Shown here piece by piece: positions 49,877 to 58,409 of a DNA stretch of 64,000 nucleotides; positions within the stretch are counted from its first letter, which is position 1; every line of letters begins with the position of its first letter. Source of the DNA: Theionarchaea archaeon (GTDB lineage: Archaea; Methanobacteriota_B; Thermococci; Methanofastidiosales; SZ-28-30). The stretch covers positions 1 through 64,000 of the forward strand of contig JACVGT010000034.1 of the NCBI GenBank assembly GCA_018992685.1, given 5' to 3'. The position numbers and the translations under genes were made by a program. The notes below the pieces were generated by a model. That model did not search any database. It worked only from the letters and a program-made list of their open reading frames with translations, and was not told the origin of the DNA.

Positions 49877-51233
49877 ATTCACCATCATGCTGGGAGTGTA
49901 CTTGCTGTTCATGGTCTTCCTCGGGGCGATGGCATCCAGAACCCTAAAGAACGTGGATGATTTTCTGGTTGCGGGGAGGAATTTGAATCTTCCTCTTACT
50001 GCAGGCTCTCTCATGGCCACCTGGACGGGCGCTGCAGCCGTTACAGGGTATACTGCCTGGATTTATGAGGCTGGATACTCCATGATGTGGATAGCAGTCT
50101 TTACCACTACCTCGCTTTTGCTGATTGCTCTGGTATTGTCAAGGAGACTGCAGAAGCTGGGCTATCTCACGGTGTGTGATATCCTGCGAGATCATTATGA
50201 TAAGAGAACAAAGACCGTTGGGGCAGTCCTCATTTCAGTGTACTGTATCGGTGTAGTTTCAGGAGAATTTCTGGGTGGGGCATATATCTTGAGTGCAGGA
50301 CTGGGATATGATTTTTCTGTTGCTCTCCTTCTAACGGCAGGCATCGTTCTGAGCTACTGCCTCCTTGGAGGGTTATGGGCTGTCGCGCTAACTGACCTGG
50401 TGCAGTTTTGCCTCTTGGCTGCAGGGTTGGCCATAGCTGTTCCATCAGTGCTGAGAATGGCTGGAGGATGGACCGTTCTCCATCATACGGTGGCTGAGAT
50501 TGATCCCGGTCACCTTGATATCTTTGCATATGCCTCCTCTGATGTAATCATTGCCTGGGCTGTCATTATTTTCGCCTCTAACCTCATCGCTCCAGATATC
50601 TACCAGAGAATGTATGCAGCCAGATCTGGCAGGATAGCGCGGATGGCCACAGGCATAACGGGATTGTGGGATGTTTTCCTGACGGTGGCTGCTATAATTC
50701 TGGGGTTGTCAGCGTTTCTCCGATTTCAAGGGGAGCCATTGGGTGATATGGTCCTTCCCCGACTGATCATGGATGTCTTCCCTCGCGGGTTTACCTGGTT
50801 TTTCATGGTGGTGCTGGTTGCTGTCATAATGTCTACAGCAGACTCTCTCCTGGTGGTAGCAGGGGGGACCCTCTATCATGATGTATTAGGGAAGGAAGAA
50901 TCTTCCTCTGTGGCCTCAATCAGGGTGTTGACGCTGGGATCAGGAGTCGTCTCGTTGGGGCTGTGCTTTTACTTTGAGTCTATCATGGACTCCATTCTGT
51001 TTTCTTCTTCTGTATATGCTGCAGGATTATTCATCCCCGTTATCAGTGCTCTTGTATGGAAAAAGGGAACAAAAGACGCAGCATTCTATGGATGTGTGTG
51101 TGGTGGAGGAGTAACCATTGCCTGGAGGATACTCAATCTGTGGCCAGACCCCGTCATCCCCGGTATTGCCGTGTGCCTTTTGGTATTTGTGATACTCTCC
51201 TACTTAAGGCCATATCCAGTATACAGCATGTAA
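49869..51233 (+). CDS. Sodium:solute symporter family transporter
   Basis: 454 residues from ATG 49869, with GGTGGG upstream; ATG 49851 is possible. About 13 membrane helices fit the SSS/LeuT-type fold. Helix 1 carries FTIMLGVYLLFMVFLGAMASRTLKNVDDFLVAGRN and the sodium-site segments include GSLMATWTGAAAVTGYT and SGEFLGGAYILSAGLGYD. The sequence STADSLLVVAGG in helix 8 is the sodium-site signature. The substrate (proline, pantothenate, carboxylates) is not predictable. Confidence 0.9.
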   Translation: MNEFTIMLGVYLLFMVFLGAMASRTLKNVDDFLVAGRNLNLPLTAGSLMATWTGAAAVTGYTAWIYEAGYSMMWIAVFTTTSLLLIALVLSRRLQKLGYLTVCDILRDHYDKRTKTVGAVLISVYCIGVVSGEFLGGAYILSAGLGYDFSVALLLTAGIVLSYCLLGGLWAVALTDLVQFCLLAAGLAIAVPSVLRMAGGWTVLHHTVAEIDPGHLDIFAYASSDVIIAWAVIIFASNLIAPDIYQRMYAARSGRIARMATGITGLWDVFLTVAAIILGLSAFLRFQGEPLGDMVLPRLIMDVFPRGFTWFFMVVLVAVIMSTADSLLVVAGGTLYHDVLGKEESSSVASIRVLTLGSGVVSLGLCFYFESIMDSILFSSSVYAAGLFIPVISALVWKKGTKDAAFYGCVCGGGVTIAWRILNLWPDPVIPGIAVCLLVFVILSYLRPYPVYSM

Positions 51234-51268
51234 GAAAGAATATAAGGCCTCACGAGAAATCATAGGGA

Positions 51269-51883
51269 ATGGCCAATACAACGTTGAGAATATTCGGTAT
51301 TTGTGGGAGTCCACGCATTGCATCTACTGATTCTGCAGTTCGGAAGGCGTTGGGGTATGCTGAGATGACACATTCAGCTGAAATCAGGTATTTTTCATGT
51401 CACAAGAAAGAACTCAATTTCTGCATCCACTGTGACTACTGTGTGAAGAAGAGGGAGGGCTGCTGTTTCAAAGACGATATGGAGGAAGTTTATGCGTCAC
51501 TGGAGTGGGCAGATGCTCTCATTGTGGGTACCCCTGTGTACCAGGGGACAGTCTCCGGCCAGATGAAGGTGTTGATGGATCGGTGCAGGGCACTGCTGGC
51601 CAGGAATCCTCATGTTCTTTCCCGAAAAGTGGGGGCTGCACTTGCAGTGGGCGGTGATCGCACGGGAGGGCAGGAAGTGGCTCTCCAGACCATTCTCGAG
51701 TTCTATGTTATTAATGAAATTCTTCCAGTAGGTGGAGGTTCCTTTGGGGCAAACCTGGGGAGTACCTTTTGGTCCAGGGACCTGGGTGCCGCTGGTGTTG
51801 AACAGGATGAGGAGGGTATAAGAACATTGCAGAAGACAGTGGATAGACTCGTACAGGTTGCTCGCGTCATCAGGAGAGTGTAA
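51269..51883 (+). CDS. NADPH-dependent FMN reductase / iron-sulfur flavoprotein
   Basis: 204 residues. The N-terminal GICGSPRIASTDSAV is the FMN-phosphate loop of the flavodoxin fold, followed by the compact Cys motif NFCIHCDYCVKKREGCC (4Fe-4S cluster of the archaeal Isf type), and VGTPVYQGTVSGQMKVLMDRC. Isf proteins transfer electrons in methanogens and reduce O2 or H2O2. TATA-like ATATAAGGCC lies ~25-33 nt before ATG 51269. The gene next downstream encodes another FMN protein. Confidence 0.85.
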   Translation: MANTTLRIFGICGSPRIASTDSAVRKALGYAEMTHSAEIRYFSCHKKELNFCIHCDYCVKKREGCCFKDDMEEVYASLEWADALIVGTPVYQGTVSGQMKVLMDRCRALLARNPHVLSRKVGAALAVGGDRTGGQEVALQTILEFYVINEILPVGGGSFGANLGSTFWSRDLGAAGVEQDEEGIRTLQKTVDRLVQVARVIRRV

Positions 51884-51884
51884 C

Positions 51885-52433
51885 ATGGAAAAACTTGCAT
51901 GGGGTATTACAGGGTCTGGAGATTACATGAGAGAGTCTCTGGACATGATGAAAGATATCCGCGAAACATGTGATGTACGAATTGATGTATTTCTCTCACG
52001 GGAAGGAGAACTTGTCCTGAACTACTATAAGTACATGCAGGAGGTCAGAAGGTCCTTTGAAAACGTTCACATGGAAAAAGGGCCCAATATTCCGTTTTTA
52101 TCAGGAAAACTTCAGATGGGAAAATATCGACTCTTCATGATTTGCCCCGCCACTGCCAATACGGTGGCCAAGCTGGCTCACGGGATTGCAGATTCCCTAA
52201 TCACGAATTCGGCTGCTCAGGCCATGAAAGTTTCTTGCCCCGTGTACATTTATCCAGTAGATCAGACCCTGGGAGACATAGTGACCACGTTGCCTGATGG
52301 CAGTGAGATGACCCTCCACGTGAGAGAGGTTGATGTGAAGAATGTGGAAATCTTGGAGAAAATGGAGGGGATAACTGTGGTGAAACACGTGGAAGACATT
52401 GAAGAAATCATCAGGGCATGGTGCAGCAGGTAA
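51885..52433 (+). CDS. Archaeoflavoprotein AfpA/DmrB-like
   Basis: 182 residues from ATG 51885, one base after the Isf stop. It has the flavoprotein fold of the HFCD type: WGITGSGDYMRESLDMM at the FMN site, FMICPATANTVAKLAHGIADSLITN in the middle, and CPVYIYPVDQTLG. The segment VYIYPVDQ is typical of AfpA-related archaeal flavoproteins and dihydromethanopterin reductase DmrB. It probably receives electrons from the Isf-type protein encoded just upstream. Confidence 0.85.
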   Translation: MEKLAWGITGSGDYMRESLDMMKDIRETCDVRIDVFLSREGELVLNYYKYMQEVRRSFENVHMEKGPNIPFLSGKLQMGKYRLFMICPATANTVAKLAHGIADSLITNSAAQAMKVSCPVYIYPVDQTLGDIVTTLPDGSEMTLHVREVDVKNVEILEKMEGITVVKHVEDIEEIIRAWCSR

Positions 52434-52515
52434 CCCAGGAAGGATGGATGGCCTCCGTGAATGTGTACCTTTCCTTCCCATAAACTATAAATGCAGTCAT
52501 TCCCAATGAAAATCA

Positions 52516-53505
52516 ATGAAAGAAGCTCGCTTCTATGAACCCCTTCCAAGTGACGTCATTCAATGTCATCTGTGTCCTCACGAGTGTGTCATCAAACACG
52601 GGAAGCGAGGAATGTGCGGAATTCGCGAGAATCAAAAGGGAATTCTTTATTCAACCAGTTATGAGCAGGTAACTTCCCGGGGGGTAGACCCTGTGGAGAA
52701 GAAGCCCCTGTATCACTTCCACCCGGGCAGTGAGACGTATTCTGTAGGTACACTGGGATGCAATTTATCATGTTCTTTCTGCCAGAACTGGGAGATTTCT
52801 CAGGAACGTGTTCCTACTTACAGGATGACCTCGCGACAGATTGTTGAAGCAGCGGAAACCCGGAGGTGTATCAGTATTGCCTATACCTATAATGAACCCT
52901 CAATCTGGTATGAATTTGTCTCTGATACAGCAGCTCTGGCCAGAGAGCACGGAATAAACAATATTCTGGTAACGAATGGATACCTTAATGAAGAACCCTT
53001 GAAGGAGCTGCTACCTTTCATTGATGCCCTAAATATTGATGTAAAAGCCTTCACTGATTCATTTTACAAAGAACTGTGCCACGGAAAGCTGGACCCTGTC
53101 CTTAAAACCGCAGAGATGGCCAGGCAGCATGCATGGGTGGAAATTACTACCCTCATAATCCCTGGAAAAAATGACAGCGATGAGGAAATCAAGGCCCTGG
53201 TCAACTGGATAGCGTCTTCTCTGGGAGAAGACACTCCTCTCCACTTCTCCCGGTACTATCCCAGTTATCACCTCAACATTCCTCCAACAGAGGTGAAAAC
53301 GTTAGAGAGAGCCCGTTCACTTGCGCTTGAGAAGCTGCGCTACTGCTACATCGGCAACGTGTGGGGCCATGAGGGTGACAACACGTATTGTTACCGGTGC
53401 GGGAATACCCTCATTGCCAGACACGGGTTCTCTGCATCAATGGTGGGAATTACGGAAGATGCTCTCTGCAGCAACTGTGGAACCCAGATTGACATTATAT
53501 TGTGA
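52516..53505 (+). CDS. amrS: AmmeMemoRadiSam-system radical SAM enzyme
   Basis: 329 residues. N-terminal CHLCPHECVIKHGKRGMCGIR is the zinc-ribbon region, then the radical SAM motif CNLSCSFCQNW (CxxxCxxC), YTYNEPSIWYEFV, and the C-terminal CYRCGNTLIARHGF...CSNCG, another zinc ribbon. It matches the PflA-like radical SAM subunit of the AMMECR1-Memo-RadiSAM set, except that AMMECR1 and Memo genes are not here. The function is unknown, possibly methylthio- or redox-linked. A TATA-like ACTATAAATGC occurs ~25-33 nt upstream, so the transcript is leaderless. Confidence 0.9.
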   Translation: MKEARFYEPLPSDVIQCHLCPHECVIKHGKRGMCGIRENQKGILYSTSYEQVTSRGVDPVEKKPLYHFHPGSETYSVGTLGCNLSCSFCQNWEISQERVPTYRMTSRQIVEAAETRRCISIAYTYNEPSIWYEFVSDTAALAREHGINNILVTNGYLNEEPLKELLPFIDALNIDVKAFTDSFYKELCHGKLDPVLKTAEMARQHAWVEITTLIIPGKNDSDEEIKALVNWIASSLGEDTPLHFSRYYPSYHLNIPPTEVKTLERARSLALEKLRYCYIGNVWGHEGDNTYCYRCGNTLIARHGFSASMVGITEDALCSNCGTQIDIIL

Positions 53506-53509
53506 TACC

Positions 53510-54148
53510 ATGGACCGAAAGACTGTTACAGCAATGCTGAAGAAATACGGGTACATAACCTCCCCCGAGGTGGAGAAAGCCTTTCTGACAGTGCCACGGG
53601 AGTTGTTTGTCCTCCCTGGATACAGGGATCGTGCGTATGCTGACACCCCTTTGCCCATCTTATTCGGGCAAACGATATCAGCCCCCTCCATGATTGCCAT
53701 CATGCTGGAAGTTTCTCAGCTGAGTCAGGGGCTTTCTGTTCTGGAAATTGGATGCGGCTCCGGGTACAATGTGGCATTGATTGCTGAAATCGTGGGGGAA
53801 GACAACGTCTTATCAATAGAACGAATTCCAGAGCTGGCTGACTGGGGAAAAGAAAATCTGAAATCTGCAGGATACCATGTTACAGTAATAACAGGTGACG
53901 GGACTCTGGGGTATCCTGAAAAGGCCCCTTATCACAGGATCATCTCGACTGCTGCAGCCCCCAGGATTCCCTCACCCTGGGTGGACCAGCTTGAGCCGGG
54001 TGGCCTGATTGTGTGTCCTGTGGGTTCAAGGCACTGGTACCAGGAACTGGAAGTGGCCCAGAAGACTGATAAGAACGATCTGGTTGTCACGCATCATGGT
54101 GGGTGCGCCTTTGTCCCTCTCATTGGAGAGGAAGGGTTCAGGCAGTGA
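53510..54148 (+). CDS. pcm: Protein-L-isoaspartate O-methyltransferase
   Basis: 212 residues from ATG 53510, 4 nt after the amrS stop. Conserved features: FLTVPRELFVLPGYRDRAYADTPLPI, GQTISAPSMIAIML, the SAM motif VLEIGCGSGYNVALIAEIVG and the TGDGTLGYPEKAPYHRII pair. PCMT methylates isoaspartate and starts its repair. The 11-nt overlap of its 3' end with the convergent tldE copy 2 is small and harmless. Confidence 0.95.
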   Translation: MDRKTVTAMLKKYGYITSPEVEKAFLTVPRELFVLPGYRDRAYADTPLPILFGQTISAPSMIAIMLEVSQLSQGLSVLEIGCGSGYNVALIAEIVGEDNVLSIERIPELADWGKENLKSAGYHVTVITGDGTLGYPEKAPYHRIISTAAAPRIPSPWVDQLEPGGLIVCPVGSRHWYQELEVAQKTDKNDLVVTHHGGCAFVPLIGEEGFRQ

Positions 54149-55457
54149 TCCTCAATGAGTCCACAAGGGCATACCCTGTGTCTACATAGGTGGGATAGAC
54201 AAAGGACCTGTGAAGCTCTCTTTCTGTGCTGACAAAGCTCACTCTTGGAAGTAAATCTTCAAATGCCAGTCCAGAGATCATGCATCCTTTAACAGGAGTC
54301 ATTATCTCCCCTTTCTTGATGATAAACCCTGAAGTCACCCCGATGGAAAACAGGCCGGACTGTGACTTAGAGGCGTGAGAATTTGTCTCCTCAACTACCA
54401 GGATGCCATCCCGTATTTCGCTGATGAGCTCCTCAACTGGTGCCGCATCCCCGGTGACACACAAAGATGTGGTGCAGGGCTTGGGAGGGTCTCTGAGATT
54501 CCGGCCACGATACCGATTGTATCTGATGCCCCCTGCTGTTGTCTCCCCATAGTAGGTGTCATAAATAAAGGATTTTACAGACGCATCAGCGATGAGGTCC
54601 ACTGGTCGGGAAGGTATTCCCTCATCATCAAACTGACGTCCCTGGGGGCCTTCCACCAGAGGGTTCTCCCTGACGGTGAGGTGTTCTGCTGCAACTGTCT
54701 GTCCTATCTTCAGGGAAGAACGTCCTTCTTCCATGTTGTGTCCCAGAAAGGACGGAACCGCTGCACACACCAGAAGGTTGGCGAACACCCTGGGGGCAAG
54801 CAGTACTTTCTTCTCTCCCGATTCTGGTTTCACTTTTCCCAGCTGTCTCACTGCCTGCTGTTCAGCATGTTTTCCTATGTCACAGAAATCGAAATCATAT
54901 CCCAATGAGTATCCGTGAGCATAACCCATTCCAGAATCACCATCTTCAGCTCTGCACATGACTCTGAGGGCAGCCAGTGAATCAATGCCTTTTTTCGAAA
55001 TCCCTGATGTGTTGGCAATTTCCGTCTGAGAGTGTCCAAGCTGGCAATATACGTTGGAGGCAACAATCCGCGGATCCTCGATAGCCTCGCAGATAACCTT
55101 CATGTCCTGCATGACCTGATCGATGGATGCGTTGGCAACAGACTCTCTATACAGGTTCAGTGAGGGACCAGGTCTTTCAGGAGCAAACGATTTCCACTTC
55201 TCATTCTTCTCCCGTTTTCTGGCAAGGGCAACTGCTTCTTCCACAGCTTCTTTCCAAGACTGGGTGAAGTAAGAGAACCCCACCCTGTGGTCAACAACGA
55301 CTCGTAGGGCGTACTCAGTGATTCTAGCCTGGAATACCTGTCGTGGCTCACCCAATTCAAACTTGGCATAGGCGTAATCAGATTCTTCGCAGACAACTTC
55401 TGCTTCATCAGCCCCTTGCTTCTCTGCATAGCCCAGTATCCTATCGACCTCGCCCAC
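54138..55457 (-). CDS. pmbA: TldE/PmbA-family protease subunit, copy 2
   Basis: 439 residues from GTG 55457, inside the end of tldD copy 2 (17-nt overlap; GGAGGTGAT serves as ribosome site). It shows the PmbA layout: EYALRVVVDHRVGFSYFT, RQFDDEGIPSRPVDLI, RYRGRNLRDPPKPCTTSL and the end GVTSGFIIKKGEIMTPVKG, without the zinc motif. It partners the upstream TldD. It differs clearly from copy 1 (7095-8435), so the two pairs are old paralogues. Confidence 0.9.
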   Translation of the reverse strand: MGEVDRILGYAEKQGADEAEVVCEESDYAYAKFELGEPRQVFQARITEYALRVVVDHRVGFSYFTQSWKEAVEEAVALARKREKNEKWKSFAPERPGPSLNLYRESVANASIDQVMQDMKVICEAIEDPRIVASNVYCQLGHSQTEIANTSGISKKGIDSLAALRVMCRAEDGDSGMGYAHGYSLGYDFDFCDIGKHAEQQAVRQLGKVKPESGEKKVLLAPRVFANLLVCAAVPSFLGHNMEEGRSSLKIGQTVAAEHLTVRENPLVEGPQGRQFDDEGIPSRPVDLIADASVKSFIYDTYYGETTAGGIRYNRYRGRNLRDPPKPCTTSLCVTGDAAPVEELISEIRDGILVVEETNSHASKSQSGLFSIGVTSGFIIKKGEIMTPVKGCMISGLAFEDLLPRVSFVSTERELHRSFVYPTYVDTGYALVDSLRITA

Positions 55458-56796
55458 CTATCATCACCTCCCGCAGTCTGATCTTGGGTACCAGTCTCCC
55501 CTGGTAGTCCATCTGACCTTTGCCACATCCTCCAGACGCCACGTCCACCTCTTTTCCCACGGCGTCCACCTTTTTCATGGTCTCGAGGACATTTCCTGAA
55601 AGGGAGCATCCCCGTAAGTACTTTCCCAGTTCACCATTGGAAATCTCTCGCGTGTACTGTGTGCCAAAAGAAAAGGTGCCCTCTCCCACATTTACCTGCC
55701 CACCTGCAGAATCTCCCAGAAAGAGACCTCCTCTCACATCCAGGAGTTCAGGCAGAGCATACTCTCCAGGATCAAGAATGGTATTCCCCTGCCGCACGAT
55801 AGGAGTCCTGGAGAAGTATTCTGCTTTGCAGTGTCCCGTCAAAGCTGCATTGAGAAGAGCAGCAGTTTCTCTGGAATGCAGGTAGGAGGTGAGCACCCCC
55901 TCATTGATCACTGTGGTAGGACGGGCAGCAACCCCCTCATGGTCATACGGGCTGAATCCCATCAATTCCCGCGTGGGATCATCTCTCATAGTAATGCAGT
56001 CTGCAGCCACCTTCTCCCCAATTCTTCCTGCCAGTATGGACTCATTGGAAACGACGAGGTCGGCCTCCACTGCGTGACCGAATGCTTCATGCAGTAAGGT
56101 GCCGGTCAGCGTGTTGCTCAGGACACAATCCATGACTGATGACGGGGAGTGTTCTGCCTCTACCAGGACGTCTGCCTCCCGCGCAAGCTTCGCCGTGGTC
56201 TCCATGATATTCTCCTCGTTGGTCAGGAGGTACTCCATTCCTCCCACACCTCCCCAGGTCTGTGCTCGGGACTCAATGCTGGTTCCTTCCTTGCAGGTAA
56301 TACTCGCTCGGAGGTAGATGCGATCAACTCTGGTGGTAACGCTTCTTTCTTCTGATGTGGTAATATGTATGAAACGCTCAAGAGCAATCAGGCTGATGCT
56401 GAGAGAGGAAATCCTTTTGCTCTGTTCATGTGCCCTTTCCTCCATGGAAGAAAGATATTCCGTAACATTTTCATCGACAACTCTCTTTTCAGCCTTTTTC
56501 TCAACAGTGACCGTCTCAGCATCCGTCTCTCTGACACAGACCTCATTCTTTCTGGTTTGAGCCCTGGCTGATTTCATTACCCTGTCCAGAAGAGAAGGAA
56601 GATCAGATTCGGAGGTCACCATGCCAGTCCCCCAGGATCCATTGACCAGGCATCTCAAACAGAACCCTTCATTTATTTGTACTTCACTGCTGTTGGTCTT
56701 TCGGTTTTCCCGCACCACCGTATAGACTCTTTTATTGTCATGACGAAGATCAGCGTAGGTTGCACTGCGTTCTGACGCTTGATCAATAACGTTCAT
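55441..56796 (-). CDS. tldD: TldD-family metalloprotease subunit, copy 2
   Basis: 451 residues from ATG 56796. The zinc motif HEAFGH lies at residues 236-241 (LLHEAFGHAVEADL). It has the TldD barrel, with YDHEGVAARPTTVINEGVLTSY. Its predicted transcript is leaderless: TATA CCTTTTAATG lies ~21-30 nt upstream. It forms a heterodimer with the TldE of this operon. It lies next to pcm and amrS, suggesting general protein maintenance, whereas copy 1 lies by the RiPP-like locus. Confidence 0.92.
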   Translation of the reverse strand: MNVIDQASERSATYADLRHDNKRVYTVVRENRKTNSSEVQINEGFCLRCLVNGSWGTGMVTSESDLPSLLDRVMKSARAQTRKNEVCVRETDAETVTVEKKAEKRVVDENVTEYLSSMEERAHEQSKRISSLSISLIALERFIHITTSEERSVTTRVDRIYLRASITCKEGTSIESRAQTWGGVGGMEYLLTNEENIMETTAKLAREADVLVEAEHSPSSVMDCVLSNTLTGTLLHEAFGHAVEADLVVSNESILAGRIGEKVAADCITMRDDPTRELMGFSPYDHEGVAARPTTVINEGVLTSYLHSRETAALLNAALTGHCKAEYFSRTPIVRQGNTILDPGEYALPELLDVRGGLFLGDSAGGQVNVGEGTFSFGTQYTREISNGELGKYLRGCSLSGNVLETMKKVDAVGKEVDVASGGCGKGQMDYQGRLVPKIRLREVMIGGRGR

Positions 56797-56816
56797 TGCT
56801 GCTACTTTCCTCGCAG

Positions 56817-56826
56817 CATTAAAAGG
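56817..56826 (-). promoter_or_regulatory. TATA box for tldD/tldE copy 2
   Basis: CCTTTTAATG on the minus strand, about 21-30 nt upstream of ATG 56796. Confidence 0.45.
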
Positions 56827-57019
56827 GTTTGCTCATCCTGTGGACAATTCTTCTGCAGACTGATTCTCAGGAACTCCAACCATTCTGAAAATCAGAAGAA
56901 AGCTCACCCGGGCAGGAAAACAGTTACTTCAAGAGGGTATTGGGAAGTGCGATCTAACTCCCCGAGGCTTGAGCGAAGGGTTTGGTGAATGGCAACCAGA
57001 TCGATCCGGTACGCAATAT

Positions 57020-57799
57020 TTATCGTCCTGGCACTTTCAATTGCCCTACGACCGGGATTTCACCTTCCATCCCATGGTGGGAGGTACCCACCCCCGCTTT
57101 TTCCGCCAGCACCAGGTGTGAGATCGTCTCCGGGTTTATGCCCACTGCTCTGCAGGCACAAGAATCAACAGCAACCGGGTCAGTCCCTGCCAGAAGAAGG
57201 TCCAGTTCAACCATGGTACCTTCAAGGGGTCCCTGTCCCTCCATGGCGTAGAACCCATCCAGCAGGTAGTAATGACAGGGGAAAACGACGTTTGCATCTA
57301 CTATTATCTTATCAAGGAATTTGTGGAAAATCCTCTTGTCGGGAAAAGGTATCAACCCGTACTGGTTCTTCACAGCTCCTGTGTATATGGTGAGAATATG
57401 GGTCTTCAGCTTGGCAAACGAGATGAGTACGCTCTCTTTGAGAACGTCGGGATACGGGAACGACTTGAAAAAGGTGGTATGTCCGGGATATATGGTTGTA
57501 CACGGGGTCTCTGATGTATTGATAAGTTCTGCGTCCAGAGAGCTGTACCCAAACGCATCGTACGTGTCCCAGATACGCCTTAAATCCGTGTCTGATTCTA
57601 CAATCATGATCTTTCTGGGGGAAAACTCAGCAACATATTCAACCAACCAGCTCACGAACTGGAAATCCGTGCAGGCTTCTTGACCATGGATACTCAGATT
57701 GGGCTTTATGGCTACCGTAGATCCCTTTTCAATATACAGATCGGCAACAGCCCTGGTAAAAGCCTTTCTCTTGTCTTTTTCCTGGACGAATACAACCAC
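57020..57799 (-). CDS. DUF362 domain protein
   Basis: 259 residues from GTG 57799, at the expected distance from a TATA-like AACCTTTTAATG. The DUF362 pattern is clear: VAIKPNLS near residue 30, the middle SFAKLKTHILTIYTGAVKNQYGLIP, and DGFYAMEGQGPLEGTMVELDLLLAG at the end. Related proteins with ferredoxin domains are common in anaerobes. Here no Fe-S domain is present. Function is unknown; the paralogue at 58410 carries the Fe-S domain. Confidence 0.85.
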   Translation of the reverse strand: MVVFVQEKDKRKAFTRAVADLYIEKGSTVAIKPNLSIHGQEACTDFQFVSWLVEYVAEFSPRKIMIVESDTDLRRIWDTYDAFGYSSLDAELINTSETPCTTIYPGHTTFFKSFPYPDVLKESVLISFAKLKTHILTIYTGAVKNQYGLIPFPDKRIFHKFLDKIIVDANVVFPCHYYLLDGFYAMEGQGPLEGTMVELDLLLAGTDPVAVDSCACRAVGINPETISHLVLAEKAGVGTSHHGMEGEIPVVGQLKVPGR

Positions 57800-57906
57800 A
57801 AGTCGTACTCTGATCGTGACATTAAAAGGTTGAGCCTAGAACCCACAGCCTGAAGATGAGCTGAACTAACACAGGCAGTGAGATCATGACGGTGGGCTGA
57901 GAAAAC

Positions 57907-57916
57907 CTTTTAAAAC
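57907..57916 (+). promoter_or_regulatory. TATA box for the rubrerythrin-like gene
   Basis: CTTTTAAAAC, 20-29 nt before ATG 57936; leaderless. Confidence 0.55.
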
Positions 57917-57935
57917 TCCACTTGTGGGACGAATT

Positions 57936-58382
57936 ATGGAAAATAAAGAGCACATTCTGGGGACTGCTTTAGAGCTGGAAGATAAGGGGTTTAGATTCTA
58001 TTCTGAAGCAGCAAGAAAGACAGAAAATGAGACTGGTAGAAAAATGTTTGCTCAATTGGCCAAAGAAGAACAGGAACATATTGAAAGTCTCCGTGAAAAG
58101 TTCTCCACATTGTATCCAGAGAGAGCACACAAGGATATACCTGTATTTGAAACAGAAGTCTCCAAGTATTCGGGTGAGGTGGAAGCACTCAAGATAGGAA
58201 GAGACATGGAGAAGGAATCCATCGCGTTCTACTCTGAATGGGCGAAGGGGGATTTGCAGCCACTGTTTGCTTCATTGATTGAGTTCGAGAAGAAACATCT
58301 CGAAGTGCTGGAAGCAGAGCTGGACTATGTGCTGAGAACTGGATACTGGTTTGATTATTTTGAGTCTTCACTGGAGGATTAG
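57936..58382 (+). CDS. Rubrerythrin-like ferritin-fold diiron protein
   Basis: 148 residues from ATG 57936 (the frame opens 12 nt earlier but that lies upstream of the transcription start). Two ferritin-type helix pairs carry LELEDKGFRFYSEAA, KEEQEHIESL, DMEKESIAFYSEWA and EFEKKHLEVLEAEL: the Glu and ExxH ligands of a diiron centre. No rubredoxin domain follows, so it is an erythrin-type oxygen or peroxide defence protein. It is followed by the DUF362 ferredoxin gene, 27 nt after its stop. Confidence 0.85.
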   Translation: MENKEHILGTALELEDKGFRFYSEAARKTENETGRKMFAQLAKEEQEHIESLREKFSTLYPERAHKDIPVFETEVSKYSGEVEALKIGRDMEKESIAFYSEWAKGDLQPLFASLIEFEKKHLEVLEAELDYVLRTGYWFDYFESSLED

Positions 58383-58409
58383 AGCCAGGTCCTGGAAGAG
58401 TGATGGAGA

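Noticed and set aside
54375..54908. 177-codon plus-strand ORF inside tldE copy 2
   Set aside because: Antisense to a conserved family with no start signal; its composition matches a shadow.
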